Shown: positions 1 to 7,778, numbered from the stretch's first letter. The stretch is 13,692 bases of DNA from RGIG464 sp045599585 (GCA_045599585.1 JAZRWH010000004.1:1-13692), one strand, 5' to 3'. Notes: a model not told the origin generated them from the letters alone. A program made the numbers and translations.

Positions 1-86
1 CGTACATCATCGATTATATTGAAGAATGGTCTCAGAAGGGGCGTGCTTACATTAATGCATGTTCTCTACCCAGAGATCGCGTATAG
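1..86 (+). CDS. C-terminal end of an unidentified protein (5' end outside window)
   Basis: The frame starting at base 3 is open from the window edge and encodes 27 residues ending ...NACSLPRDRV before a TAG at 84-86. Its composition looks like ordinary protein (IIDYIEEWSQKGRAYINA). A rightward intrinsic terminator begins two bases after the stop, which supports a real gene ending here. No family can be recognised from so short a tail. A competing open frame starting at base 1 (stop TAA at about 94-96) has less protein-like composition. Confidence 0.45.
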   Translation, partial: YIIDYIEEWSQKGRAYINACSLPRDRV

Positions 87-87
87 T

Positions 88-127
88 GTTCGTTAAATCG
101 GGATTCCGAGTTTTTGCGAACTTTTTT
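88..127 (+). terminator. Intrinsic terminator of the rightward gene ending at 86
   Basis: An imperfect hairpin has outer arms GTTCG (88-92) and CGAAC (117-121) and an inner stem TCGG/CCGA (98-101, 106-109) with loop GATT, partly extended by AAA/TTT pairing. It is followed directly by six T (122-127). The T run lies on the plus side, matching the gene that ends at 86. Confidence 0.6.
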
Positions 128-137
128 GGACGCTAGC

Positions 138-165
138 AAAAAAGTATTGGTTGAACAACCAATAC
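138..165 (-). terminator. Intrinsic terminator of the leftward 557-aa gene
   Basis: Perfect 10-base arms GTATTGGTTG (144-153) and CAACCAATAC (156-165) are preceded on the plus strand by six A (138-143), so on the minus strand the hairpin is followed by six T. It lies about 95 bases past the stop of the leftward gene. A second hairpin nearer that stop (CGGCGCTT 201-208 / AAGCGCCG 216-223) has no T run and may only stabilise the 3' end. Confidence 0.7.
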
Positions 166-259
166 GTTGATTCTTTGCTCAATAGAGCCGCAAATTTACG
201 CGGCGCTTCTCTTATAAGCGCCGTATATGAATGAAGAACTTGTAAAATTGCTCGATTAA

Positions 260-1933
260 TTACATGAGCGAATTTGATATTCGTAACTTGTCGATCGATT
301 GAAGCATGCGCTTGGCTTCACTGCTCATCTCGGGATACGGCACTGTCGTAAACAATTCAAAGCCATTTCGGATATGCGGATCATTTAACGCGCCAGGAAT
401 GTTGTTCAGCATTCCGACCAATACACTAAAACAAGAATTCATACTAAGCTCTGTGTCTTTCATACACTTAGCAATAACATCTTCAAAGCTGATACGAGAA
501 TATCGTCCGTAAGATAATGTCATCAACTGTATATAAGCCATTAGGCGAAGAAGTTCTGAAGAATCGTCCAAAAACGCCTCCAACGCCTGTGCATGCTTCT
601 TTGCATCCTCACGATCACTGGAATCCAATTTGTATCGTGAGAAGTCAATAAACTCCGGACAATTAACATCAATGTCACTGTGCTCGGCGTTGAACTGACA
701 TTTGGACAAGGCTTTGAATTTAGGTAAAATCACGTCTGAAGACGCTTTTAGTTTATTATTTACTGCAAACACAAGAAATGATTGAGCTTTCTCGCGAACA
801 AGTTCATTTGGGTGATTGAGATACTGTTTGACAAATTCGACGACCTCTGGATTACTTCGTTCGTCCGCTAACAAATTGAAAATCCCCATATATGCAGCAG
901 GAGGTAGATCTGGTTCATCTTCGAGAAACGCCATAACGCCTAAATTGCCAAGCTCTAGTTTAATCAAAGCGTAACGATAGGTTTGCACGGTAGGGTGAGG
1001 GTGAGATTTAAGATTTTCAATAATTTGTGATACAACAACGGGAAATTCTGCAAACCGCCCCATCACCCTAGGCACTCTGACTAATGCTATACAATTGATA
1101 TCGGCTGCAAGCGTAGTTTGATCGATTTGGCACCGCTCCGTAAGACGTATTGCAGCTTCGAGTTCTTTCGGCGTAACGACATTAGGATCTTTAAAAATAC
1201 GCGCAAAACCAGCTCCTGTGTCAGGAATATCTTTTATGATATCTTGTGCTGTTAACTTGCGTTCGAGAGCCACAACTCTGACGTAAGGATCGGAAGACTC
1301 TTTACAACGTTCATAAAAAGCATCAAATTCGCGTTTCTGATTTAGATCAGGCATTTCTTCGAGCAAAGCGATCATAAATTTGTCAAATCGCTCGCTTTTT
1401 TGAGCATTGACAAAATCCACAACCTGTTTGATCGTAACGACTGGCTTTTTGTCCAATCGGTTGTGCACCGTCGAATTCTCAAGCAAATGCACAAGCATGA
1501 TCTTTAGCACCGCTAGGCGCACATTTTCGGAGGGATGATTTTGCAAGCGCATTAAAATGTCAGCTGCATCTTTGCTTGTATATTGGCGCTGTTCCTTAAA
1601 GCCTTCCGCGACCATATAAGGCAAGCATGATAATCCGCCATACGCGACAGCGCCTCTCATTGGAATACTATGATTAGCATCTATAGGCTTACAGGTTTCC
1701 ACGCCTAGCAAAAGCGCTTCAAACTCCTCCTTAGACATGCTTGTACTGGAGAAACATTCATAGGTCCACGTATCCATGTTCTGGGCTTTCTCTTGATAGA
1801 GTTTTTCGGCTGCAGGATTGGGGACGTAAGTATCAGCCGCATGCTTTTTGCTCTTTTCTCCCGCAGAGGCAGTTCCCACAAACGTCAAACAGCAAAGACC
1901 AGCTAATAAAATAGATTTCATCTTCGACAACAT
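260..1933 (-). CDS. Exported HEAT-like repeat protein of unknown function, 557 aa
   Basis: A type I signal peptide is visible: a Lys at residues 4 and 6, a hydrophobic stretch (SILLAGLCCLTFVG) and a probable cut after TASA at residue 24. There is no good lipobox, so the protein is likely periplasmic or secreted. The body is helical with HEAT-like segments of the pattern hP..xVRxxAxxxL at about 133-151, 215-228, 311-327, 374-392 and 455-472. Cys residues come in pairs about 11-13 apart (268/281, 412/425, 490/501), which suggests disulfides between helical repeats. The start is supported by AAGGAG seven bases upstream; a start at Met5 would place that site too far away. No enzyme motif is seen, so a scaffold or binding role is inferred only. 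It is probably transcribed alone, ending at the terminator at 138-165. Confidence 0.85.
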   Translation of the reverse strand: MLSKMKSILLAGLCCLTFVGTASAGEKSKKHAADTYVPNPAAEKLYQEKAQNMDTWTYECFSSTSMSKEEFEALLLGVETCKPIDANHSIPMRGAVAYGGLSCLPYMVAEGFKEQRQYTSKDAADILMRLQNHPSENVRLAVLKIMLVHLLENSTVHNRLDKKPVVTIKQVVDFVNAQKSERFDKFMIALLEEMPDLNQKREFDAFYERCKESSDPYVRVVALERKLTAQDIIKDIPDTGAGFARIFKDPNVVTPKELEAAIRLTERCQIDQTTLAADINCIALVRVPRVMGRFAEFPVVVSQIIENLKSHPHPTVQTYRYALIKLELGNLGVMAFLEDEPDLPPAAYMGIFNLLADERSNPEVVEFVKQYLNHPNELVREKAQSFLVFAVNNKLKASSDVILPKFKALSKCQFNAEHSDIDVNCPEFIDFSRYKLDSSDREDAKKHAQALEAFLDDSSELLRLMAYIQLMTLSYGRYSRISFEDVIAKCMKDTELSMNSCFSVLVGMLNNIPGALNDPHIRNGFELFTTVPYPEMSSEAKRMLQSIDKLRISNSLM

Positions 1934-1966
1934 TTTGCTTCTCCTTAGATCAATCCCATCAAACTC

Positions 1967-1994
1967 CTATGCTACACTGCATTCTATGCTACAC
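1967..1994. repeat. Pair of 11-base direct repeats upstream of the 557-aa gene
   Basis: CTATGCTACAC occurs at 1967-1977 and again at 1984-1994, spaced 17 bases start to start. It lies 34-61 bases upstream of the leftward start codon, where a regulator could bind. Function is not known; it could also be a small chance duplication. Confidence 0.4.
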
Positions 1995-2083
1995 AGCACG
2001 CACATAGATTGCCTTATTTTAAGTCTTATAAAACAGGAGAGTATGTCAATACTAATCTATTGCCTATTCTGATTTATTGTGAG

Positions 2084-2118
2084 GCGCGTCTATTTGCCTT
2101 TGGCAAATACGACTGCGC
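2084..2118 (+). repeat. Bulged hairpin element, copy 1
   Basis: Arms GCGC-GTC-TATTTGCC (2084-2098) and GGCAAATA-C-GAC-T-GCGC (2102-2118) surround a TTT loop. The C at 2110, directly after ATA, is unpaired, as in the other copies listed in this window. The T at 2114 is a second bulge. Confidence 0.65.
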
Positions 2119-2120
2119 AA

Positions 2121-2156
2121 GGCGGCTATCGCTTTGCGATACGCCGCCTTTTTTTT
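2121..2156 (+). terminator. Rightward intrinsic terminator with the bulged-hairpin geometry
   Basis: GGCGGC-TATCGC (2121-2132), loop TTT, then GCGATA-C-GCCGCC (2136-2148) form a 12-pair stem with an unpaired C at 2142, followed by eight T (2149-2156). The T run is on the plus strand, yet both neighbouring genes run leftward. It may end an unseen rightward RNA or block antisense transcription into the 642-aa gene. In the leftward direction only two T follow, so it would be a poor terminator for that gene. Confidence 0.65.
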
Positions 2157-2269
2157 AGACACTTTATATTTTTATCAATATAATGATCACGAATCATAGC
2201 GCATGTCAACGAAACGACATACAAAGCCGAATTGTCCCATCGGACATATAGTAAAGATCAAATATAAAA

Positions 2270-4198
2270 CTAATTTGTTCCTTCATAACAAGCGTAATAC
2301 GAACCATCCGATTTTACAACGAGGAGAATATTGTCGTCGCGATAAGCCTCTCGCTCGACCTTGTCATCATCCCCAACAGAAGTGCTATAGATCTGTGATT
2401 CTGTTAAATAGCCAGCATTGATAAAATTGTTAATTACAGATGCAGCGGGAATGGTTGCACCAGAAAACTGCGTGCGACCGCTCGAAATAAAGGCTGCACG
2501 CTCGGACTTCGAAATATCTTTCCAAACAGCATTGAGGAAGGACGCTGAAGATGACGTTGTAGAGCCGTGGTGACAAACTTTTAGAAAATTAGAAGAAACG
2601 TGCGCCGATTTGACTGCTTCGGCTTCTTGAGCGGTTTCAGCATCACCAGTAAAGATCATAGATCTTCCTGCATATTCAATTTGAAAAATAATTGAGGCTG
2701 AATTAGCCGTTGAACCAACCGTTTTGGCACTTCTTATATAATATGCTTTGACCTCAGGACCGAAAAATGCAACAGGGAAACTGGCATCTTTTTTAAACTT
2801 ATCACTGGCGGGCATATAAATATTCTTTTCATCCACTAAGCCTCGCATTTGTTTGATCCACTGAACATAAGCAGCAGGAACACTTTCTTCCGTATCGAGC
2901 GCCATAGGATCAATATAATTTTTCAAACCATAAGTTTTGAAGACTTTGGGAAGCCCTCCGAAGTGATCGGCGTGAGGATGGGTTAGGAAAACCGCATCAA
3001 ACGCACTTCCAGCCTCAAAGCCATGAAATGCTAAATAATCCTGAATGATCGGGCCGGCATTTGTTTTACCAAAATAACCACCATCACCGCCGTCAATGAG
3101 CACATTTTGCCCCGTCGGTGTTTGAATCCAGATGGCATCCCCTTGTCCGATGTCCATCACGTGAATTCTCAAAGAATCCGATGGAGGCGTCAATTGCGCA
3201 AGCGTACAGCGCTGCCCTGCCTGAAGCGTAATGAGTGAATTCGGGCTTTCTGCTGGAACACGACGACAAAGTCGACCTTCAATATTACCAGGTGTACAAA
3301 GCCAACTCCCCTCATCCAGCAAAGCTTCGCTATCGACACATGACGATGCCTCTGCAGCAGAAACGGTAATCCATCCGTCATTACAGTTTACACCACTATT
3401 ATCGCGTTCTTTATCCTCGGGTGTTGTAGGATCCACGACAGCCGCAGGATTGCATGTTCCAGACTTACACAAAGTATTTTGGGGACACTTTGTCGTTATA
3501 TATTGAAAATTTTCACATATTTTATAAGCATACTGATTGACACAACGTGGTGAGGCATCTAGCTCACATGCTTTTTTAATACATTTTTCCTGGGCGACAT
3601 CGTAATATTCATCATCGTTGCAGGATATTGTTGTATTAACCTGAACGCATGCATCACCTGCTTCGTTACAAGTCTGATCCACGCCACACGATTCGCGAGA
3701 CAATTTGCCCTGAGCACAACGCACTAAAACGTCAGCTTCGCATTTTGTCCAGGTGCCTTCACACTCTGGTGTAGGATCTGGCTCGGTAACAGTTTTTTGC
3801 ACGCACGCATCACCTGCTTCGTTGCAAGTCTGATCCACGCCACACGATTCGCGAGACAATTTGCCCTGAGCACAACGCACCAAAATGTCAGCTTCGCATT
3901 TTGTCCAAGAGCCTTCACATTCAGGTTCTGGTTCAGGCGGATCCATTTCACCGGGATCTGAGATTTCAGGTGTATCATCCTGAATACAGGCGATGCTGTC
4001 GACATCACACGTACAAACCTCATCAATATGATATTGCAAATCTGATCCGCAAATGTAAATCATTTGACCATCGCAGACTCGTTCTCCGAGTTCACATTGA
4101 TACGATGGATCCTGACTCGATGAATGATTCGTATCATTGCCCGAATCACACGATACGAGCAAAAAAGATATTAAAGATAATAATAGTATTTTCTTCAT
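2270..4198 (-). CDS. Cys-rich-repeat lipoprotein with a ComEC-type metallo-beta-lactamase domain, 642 aa
   Basis: The N-terminus is a lipoprotein signal with lipobox LVSC, giving lipidation at Cys17. Residues about 34-315 are Cys-rich units; two of them (93-133 and 145-185) are nearly identical. Residues about 340-636 form a metallo-beta-lactamase fold of the ComEC/Rec2 C-terminal type: DIGQGDA (349-355), LIDGG (367-371), HPHADH (407-412, the metal-binding HxHxDH), NSAS (499-502), FTGDAE (516-521) and KVCHHGS (540-546). All expected metal ligands are present. In ComEC this domain acts on DNA, but related extracellular domains include choline-phosphate esterases and other phosphodiesterases, so the substrate is open. 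It is unlike ComEC in lacking transmembrane helices, so it should be a lipid-anchored envelope enzyme. The upstream ribosome site is weak (AGAG at 10 bases). Confidence 0.9.
   Translation of the reverse strand: MKKILLLSLISFLLVSCDSGNDTNHSSSQDPSYQCELGERVCDGQMIYICGSDLQYHIDEVCTCDVDSIACIQDDTPEISDPGEMDPPEPEPECEGSWTKCEADILVRCAQGKLSRESCGVDQTCNEAGDACVQKTVTEPDPTPECEGTWTKCEADVLVRCAQGKLSRESCGVDQTCNEAGDACVQVNTTISCNDDEYYDVAQEKCIKKACELDASPRCVNQYAYKICENFQYITTKCPQNTLCKSGTCNPAAVVDPTTPEDKERDNSGVNCNDGWITVSAAEASSCVDSEALLDEGSWLCTPGNIEGRLCRRVPAESPNSLITLQAGQRCTLAQLTPPSDSLRIHVMDIGQGDAIWIQTPTGQNVLIDGGDGGYFGKTNAGPIIQDYLAFHGFEAGSAFDAVFLTHPHADHFGGLPKVFKTYGLKNYIDPMALDTEESVPAAYVQWIKQMRGLVDEKNIYMPASDKFKKDASFPVAFFGPEVKAYYIRSAKTVGSTANSASIIFQIEYAGRSMIFTGDAETAQEAEAVKSAHVSSNFLKVCHHGSTTSSSASFLNAVWKDISKSERAAFISSGRTQFSGATIPAASVINNFINAGYLTESQIYSTSVGDDDKVEREAYRDDNILLVVKSDGSYYACYEGTN
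3645..3925 (-). repeat. Two near-identical direct copies of a Cys-unit, offset 156 bases
   Basis: Bases 3645-3769 recur at 3801-3925 with only a handful of differences by eye, encoding residues 145-186 and 93-134 of the metallo-beta-lactamase lipoprotein. The 156-base offset is exactly 52 codons, so the duplication keeps frame. The high DNA identity suggests a recent duplication or gene conversion. Confidence 0.85.
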
Positions 4199-4221
4199 GC
4201 AATTACAACTCTAAATTATAT

Positions 4222-4254
4222 TATTAAACAACACATATATGATTGTTCAACAAT
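4222..4254 (-). promoter_or_regulatory. Candidate promoter and operator of the 642-aa lipoprotein gene
   Basis: On the minus strand TTGAAC (plus 4245-4250) and TTAATA (plus 4222-4227) are 17 bases apart, and a perfect TATAAT (plus 4215-4220) follows. The -35 lies inside a perfect palindrome ATTGTT-C-AACAAT (4242-4254), a plausible repressor site. The region is very AT-rich, so such matches arise easily by chance. Confidence 0.3.
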
Positions 4255-4375
4255 ATAAATCTTAATTTATGCTATGATTTGAGCCACATACGACGCAAAC
4301 AACCGCGTCAACCAAATCGATAGCCATCATACCAAAACACACCTAAACTTACAACGACACACAACGCGAAGCGAA

Positions 4376-4401
4376 ATCGTGCCGTATGCAATAGGCGCGA
4401 T
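4376..4401 (-). repeat. Bulged hairpin element, copy 2 (short stem)
   Basis: Plus-strand arms ATCGTGCC (4376-4383) and GGCGCGAT (4394-4401) pair with one T-G wobble; then an unpaired G (4384), TAT, loop GCA and ATA follow. On the minus strand this is the same TAT...ATA-C layout as the other copies. Confidence 0.5.
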
Positions 4402-4406
4402 GCGGA

Positions 4407-4433
4407 GCCGTATTGGCCAAAAGGCCAATAGGC
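4407..4433 (-). repeat. Bulged hairpin element, copy 3
   Basis: GCC (4407-4409), unpaired G (4410), TATTGGCC (4411-4418), loop AAAA, GGCCAATA (4423-4430) and GGC (4431-4433). The unpaired base is a C after ATA on the minus strand. It lies just past the terminator of the 1092-aa gene. Confidence 0.65.
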
Positions 4434-4448
4434 GAAGCGCACAAAAAC

Positions 4449-4480
4449 AAAAAAAGGCGGCGCAGACCCCTGCGTCGCCT
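4449..4480 (-). terminator. Intrinsic terminator of the 1092-aa gene
   Basis: Arms AGGCGGCGCAG (4455-4465) and CTGCGTCGCCT (4470-4480) pair with one imperfect position (an A-C mismatch in the minus-strand RNA) around a four-base loop. Seven A (4449-4455) on the plus strand give a T run after the hairpin in the leftward direction. It starts 20 bases past the stop codon. Confidence 0.85.
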
Positions 4481-4499
4481 AAGCCGAAAGCTTTAAGAA

Positions 4500-7400
4500 T
4501 TAATTAGGATCACTCCCAGAAGATCGACAGCCTTTACCGTCTTTGCGGCAGCCATAAGTACAGGCATTTATCCAGCTACCGGAAGAGCACTTATAACAAG
4601 TTTTGGTATCGCCATTGGTACACGTACCGCATTCCGTAGAGCTCTTGCAGGACGCGTTGCATGATTTTGCTGCACCCCACTGACCGTCGGCATTGCATGT
4701 CTTAATCGAACCGCCAGAACAAGATTTTGTCCCTGAAGAGCAAACGGGCTGCGACTTGCAGCCAGAGCCATCGGCTTTGCAGCCGTAGGAGCATGAATTT
4801 ACCCAAGTGCCCGCAGAGCATTTATAGCAAGCTTTTGTTGCGTCATTTGTGCATTCACCGCAAGTCGTAGCGTTTTTGCAGGAGGCCCCGCAAGACGTTG
4901 CCGCACCCCACTGACCATCGGCATCGCACGTCTTAATCGAACCACCAGAACAAGATTTTTCGCCAGCCGAACAAACAGGTTTTGAACCACGACAGCCGGT
5001 ACCATCGGCTTTGCAACCATAAGAGCAGGATTGTGTTTGCCATTGGCCATTTTTGCATACCGTTTCGCCATTGGCACCGCAACCATTTTTGGATCCTTCT
5101 TTACACGTGCCGCAGGCTGTATCGCTTTTGCAAGCAATGCCGCTGCCACAAGACGTCGCCGCCCCCCACTGGCCATCAGCATCACACGTTTTAATCGAGC
5201 CGTTTGAGCACTGTTTGGATCCTGCCGAGCAAACGGGGATAGATTTGCAGCCAGAGCCATCGGCTTTGCAGCCGTAGGAGCATGAATTTACCCAAGTGCC
5301 CGCAGAGCATTTATAGCAGGCTTTCGTTGCATCATTTGTGCATTCACCGCAGGTCGTAGCGTTTTTGCAGGAGGCCCCGCAAGACGTTGCCGCGCCCCAC
5401 TGACCATCGGCATCGCACGTCTTAATCGAACCACCAGAACAAGAATTTTCGCCAGCCGAACAAACAGGTTTTGAACCACGACAGACAGTACCATCGGCTT
5501 TGCAGCCATACGTGCAGGATTGCGTTTGCCATTGACCATTTTTGCAAACTTTTTCGGAATTGTTCGTACAGCCGTTTTTGGTATTTTCCTGACAAACACT
5601 ACAAGCCGTTGCACTACTGCAGCTGCCATAAGTGCAGGCTTTAGCTTCACCCCAGTGGCGACCTTCACACGTATAAAGCTTTCCGTTCGTACATTTTGTC
5701 GAACCGTTAGAGCACTCAGGTATACTTCCGCATCTAGGTTCGACTTCGTCACAGCCATAGGAGCAAGATGTTCCCTCGCCCCAACTACCGTTGCTGCAAA
5801 CATAGGCTTTACCCCCCGTACATTTTTTATCGCCGTTTTTGCATAGACCGCAAGCGGTACCCGTTGCATTACACGAACGCGTGCCGCAACTTTCTTTTTT
5901 CCATTCGCCATCTCGGCAAACGGTTTGCGTACCGATGCTATTGGTATTGGTGCATGTAGATTTATCCTTCGAAGTACATTCAGCCGGTTTGCTCAAACAG
6001 CTATTCTTACTGTCATTACAACCGTAAGGGCACGCCTCACTTGTCTGCCAAACCGTCGCATCCTTACAGATTTGAAGATTGTTACCGGAACAACGCATAG
6101 CGCCCGTGATGCACGTACCACAGACATTTCCATTGCAGGAAGCATTGACACAGTTAAAGTTCATCCCCCAATTGCCATTGACACACGTCTGTTGAACAGC
6201 CTGCGAACCTTGCATAATGCACTGCGTTTGCCCATCTACGCACACGCGAGGAGTCGTACGACAACTTTTAGAATCGTTACAATCGTACGCACAAGCTTGA
6301 GTTACGGTCCATTTGCCTTGCACACATGTCTGCACGCTCATAGATTCGCATTTGACCGCCCCATCTGTACAAACGCCGCACATCGATTCGGAGGCACACG
6401 ATGCTCCGTTTGCACAGTTCTGACTATTCGTCCACTTTCCTTTAATGCAGCGTTTGATAGCCCCACCAGTGCATAGCGCTTCGCCTTCATTACACTCTGG
6501 AGCTGGCGCACAAAAGGCACTACCGTCTGAAGCACAACCGTACGCACATGTTTCTTTGGAAACCCATTTCGAAGCTTCACATACGAAGCGCGAACCATTT
6601 TCACATCGTGCTTCGCCTTCATTACAGGCGTTTGGAGAAACTGTATCGGCACATTTTTCACCGAAATCATCGCACCCGTTTGCACAAGGGCCTTTTTCGT
6701 CCCAAACATTGCTAATACATTGATACATCACCCCGCTTACGCACTTTGTTTTGTTGTTCACGCAAGCCACAACCTCGGTGATACAAGCCGGCACGTCAAA
6801 TTCGCATCCAGAGGGGCAATGTTCAATTTCTGTCCATAAGCCATTTTCACAGACAGAAACCATTTCGTTTTCACACTTCTTTGCACCATTCATGCATCCG
6901 CCGCACTTTTGGTCGCTGCACGAAACAGGTTCATTGACGCTATTCGTACACTTGAGAGAAACCGATTTGCCGTTCAAACACTGAGAAAACGTGCCTGCCT
7001 TAGTTTTTTCATCATTCGTACAGCCGAATTCGTTTTCGACACAATCAGAACACGCTTTGTTGTCAACACTACACTGTCCGAAGGGACAAGCATACTGAAC
7101 ATGCCAACTGCCTTCGCTGCAAACTTTAATGACAGCGCCCTGTTCTTCGTCAACTTCACAAAGTATCTCCCCGTCCATACACGACTCAACGCATTCACCA
7201 TTTGAACAGACTAGGTCGTCTGGACAATCCGAATCATGCTCCCATGCACCATCGTAACACACCTGGATCTTGCGGCTGCCTTCGCAGGTAACAGTACCAT
7301 CGCTACAGTCCGCGCAGCGTTTTCCGTCTTTATTGCAGCCAAATTCACAATCTTTTCCACTGACGAATTTGCCAGACTGACAATACACGAGTTTGCCGTC

Positions 7401-7778
7401 TTTGCACGCATCTGGTTCTGTTTCATCAGAAGCACATTCGTTACAACTTTTTTGGTCGATGCTGCAGTCGAGCTCACACGCTTTTTTGTTGTAAACCCCT
7501 TCTACGCATTCAGTCTCAGCGTTTGTTTCAACATCACACTTTTTGGGCTCGGTATTGAGACATTCACCATAATTTGTATGATCGCTGTTACACGAAACAG
7601 TCGAATAGCTGACGGGATCCGCCCAAAAGCCATCGACACACGAGCTTTTTTGAGCCTGCTCATTTTCATCATTGAAGCACCGCTTAGCATCCGTAGCACA
7701 AACGCCTTCGATATCGCACCCGGAACTCAATCCGCCCAGAGCACAAAATAAGAGCAGCAAAACCTTTCTTTTCATCAT
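4500..7778 (-). CDS. Giant Cys-rich-repeat lipoprotein, 1092 aa
   Basis: A lipoprotein signal peptide (KRKVLLLLFCALGGLSSGC) places the lipidated Cys at 21. Almost everything after it is tandem units of about 38-48 residues, more than twenty of them, with the pattern CxxGxxxC-x(5-10)-CxxGxW-x(4-6)-C-x(2-4)-C-x(3-6)-C. Each unit is expected to form several disulfides, giving a long stiff extracellular rod. No enzyme domain is visible, so a structural, adhesive or ligand-binding role is inferred. The C-terminal third is the most regular; a block of about 100 residues is duplicated (about 743-845 and 906-1008). Two adjacent ATG codons (7773-7778) follow a GAAGGA site; either could start. It has its own terminator and probably its own promoter. 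The family resembles the Cys-repeat secreted proteins of Myxococcota, but no single named family is certain. Confidence 0.9.
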   Translation of the reverse strand: MMKRKVLLLLFCALGGLSSGCDIEGVCATDAKRCFNDENEQAQKSSCVDGFWADPVSYSTVSCNSDHTNYGECLNTEPKKCDVETNAETECVEGVYNKKACELDCSIDQKSCNECASDETEPDACKDGKLVYCQSGKFVSGKDCEFGCNKDGKRCADCSDGTVTCEGSRKIQVCYDGAWEHDSDCPDDLVCSNGECVESCMDGEILCEVDEEQGAVIKVCSEGSWHVQYACPFGQCSVDNKACSDCVENEFGCTNDEKTKAGTFSQCLNGKSVSLKCTNSVNEPVSCSDQKCGGCMNGAKKCENEMVSVCENGLWTEIEHCPSGCEFDVPACITEVVACVNNKTKCVSGVMYQCISNVWDEKGPCANGCDDFGEKCADTVSPNACNEGEARCENGSRFVCEASKWVSKETCAYGCASDGSAFCAPAPECNEGEALCTGGAIKRCIKGKWTNSQNCANGASCASESMCGVCTDGAVKCESMSVQTCVQGKWTVTQACAYDCNDSKSCRTTPRVCVDGQTQCIMQGSQAVQQTCVNGNWGMNFNCVNASCNGNVCGTCITGAMRCSGNNLQICKDATVWQTSEACPYGCNDSKNSCLSKPAECTSKDKSTCTNTNSIGTQTVCRDGEWKKESCGTRSCNATGTACGLCKNGDKKCTGGKAYVCSNGSWGEGTSCSYGCDEVEPRCGSIPECSNGSTKCTNGKLYTCEGRHWGEAKACTYGSCSSATACSVCQENTKNGCTNNSEKVCKNGQWQTQSCTYGCKADGTVCRGSKPVCSAGENSCSGGSIKTCDADGQWGAATSCGASCKNATTCGECTNDATKACYKCSAGTWVNSCSYGCKADGSGCKSIPVCSAGSKQCSNGSIKTCDADGQWGAATSCGSGIACKSDTACGTCKEGSKNGCGANGETVCKNGQWQTQSCSYGCKADGTGCRGSKPVCSAGEKSCSGGSIKTCDADGQWGAATSCGASCKNATTCGECTNDATKACYKCSAGTWVNSCSYGCKADGSGCKSQPVCSSGTKSCSGGSIKTCNADGQWGAAKSCNASCKSSTECGTCTNGDTKTCYKCSSGSWINACTYGCRKDGKGCRSSGSDPN
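4756..5549 (-). repeat. About 305-base direct duplication inside the giant Cys-rich gene, offset 489
   Basis: Bases about 4756-5060 recur at about 5245-5549 with fewer than about 20 differences by eye. The offset is exactly 163 codons. The two copies flank a third, less similar set of units. This is a recent in-frame expansion and a likely site of repeat-number variation between strains, and also of assembly error. Confidence 0.85.

Larger units (their letters stand above)
1934..2269. other. 336-base gap between the 557-aa and 642-aa genes
   Basis: This holds the ribosome site of the leftward 557-aa gene (AAGGAG, about 1941-1946). It also holds an 11-base direct repeat CTATGCTACAC at 1967-1977 and 1984-1994, and a perfect leftward TTGACA (plus-strand TGTCAA 2044-2049) whose -10 partner is unclear (TAAGAC or TATAAG at short spacing). 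Two bulged hairpins follow at 2084-2118 and 2121-2148, the second ending in a rightward T run. No convincing leftward terminator for the 642-aa gene is seen, and no gene. Confidence 0.5.
4199..4499. other. 301-base gap between the 642-aa and 1092-aa genes
   Basis: It holds, from right to left, the leftward terminator of the 1092-aa gene (4449-4480), two bulged hairpins (4407-4433 and 4376-4401), about 100 bases with nothing recognised, and the AT-rich promoter region of the 642-aa gene with a small palindrome at 4242-4254. No gene is seen. Confidence 0.6.

Noticed and set aside
144..165. GTATTGG...CCAATAC hairpin as an eighth bulged-family copy
   Set aside because: Its arms are perfectly paired with no unpaired C after ATA; it is better explained as the terminator of the 557-aa gene.
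201..223. Hairpin CGGCGCTT/AAGCGCCG downstream of the 557-aa gene as terminator or member of the bulged family
   Set aside because: No T run on either side, and it lacks the TAT/ATA ends and the unpaired C.
2042..2072. Nine-codon rightward leader-like frame MSILIYCLF after AGGAG
   Set aside because: The spacing between AGGAG and ATG is only three bases, and no rightward gene follows.
4568..7751. Many long open frames on both strands within the 1092-aa gene
   Set aside because: The tandem repeats keep alternative frames open; these frames have Arg/Ala/Val-rich composition and no signals, while the main frame has the signal peptide and regular Cys units.
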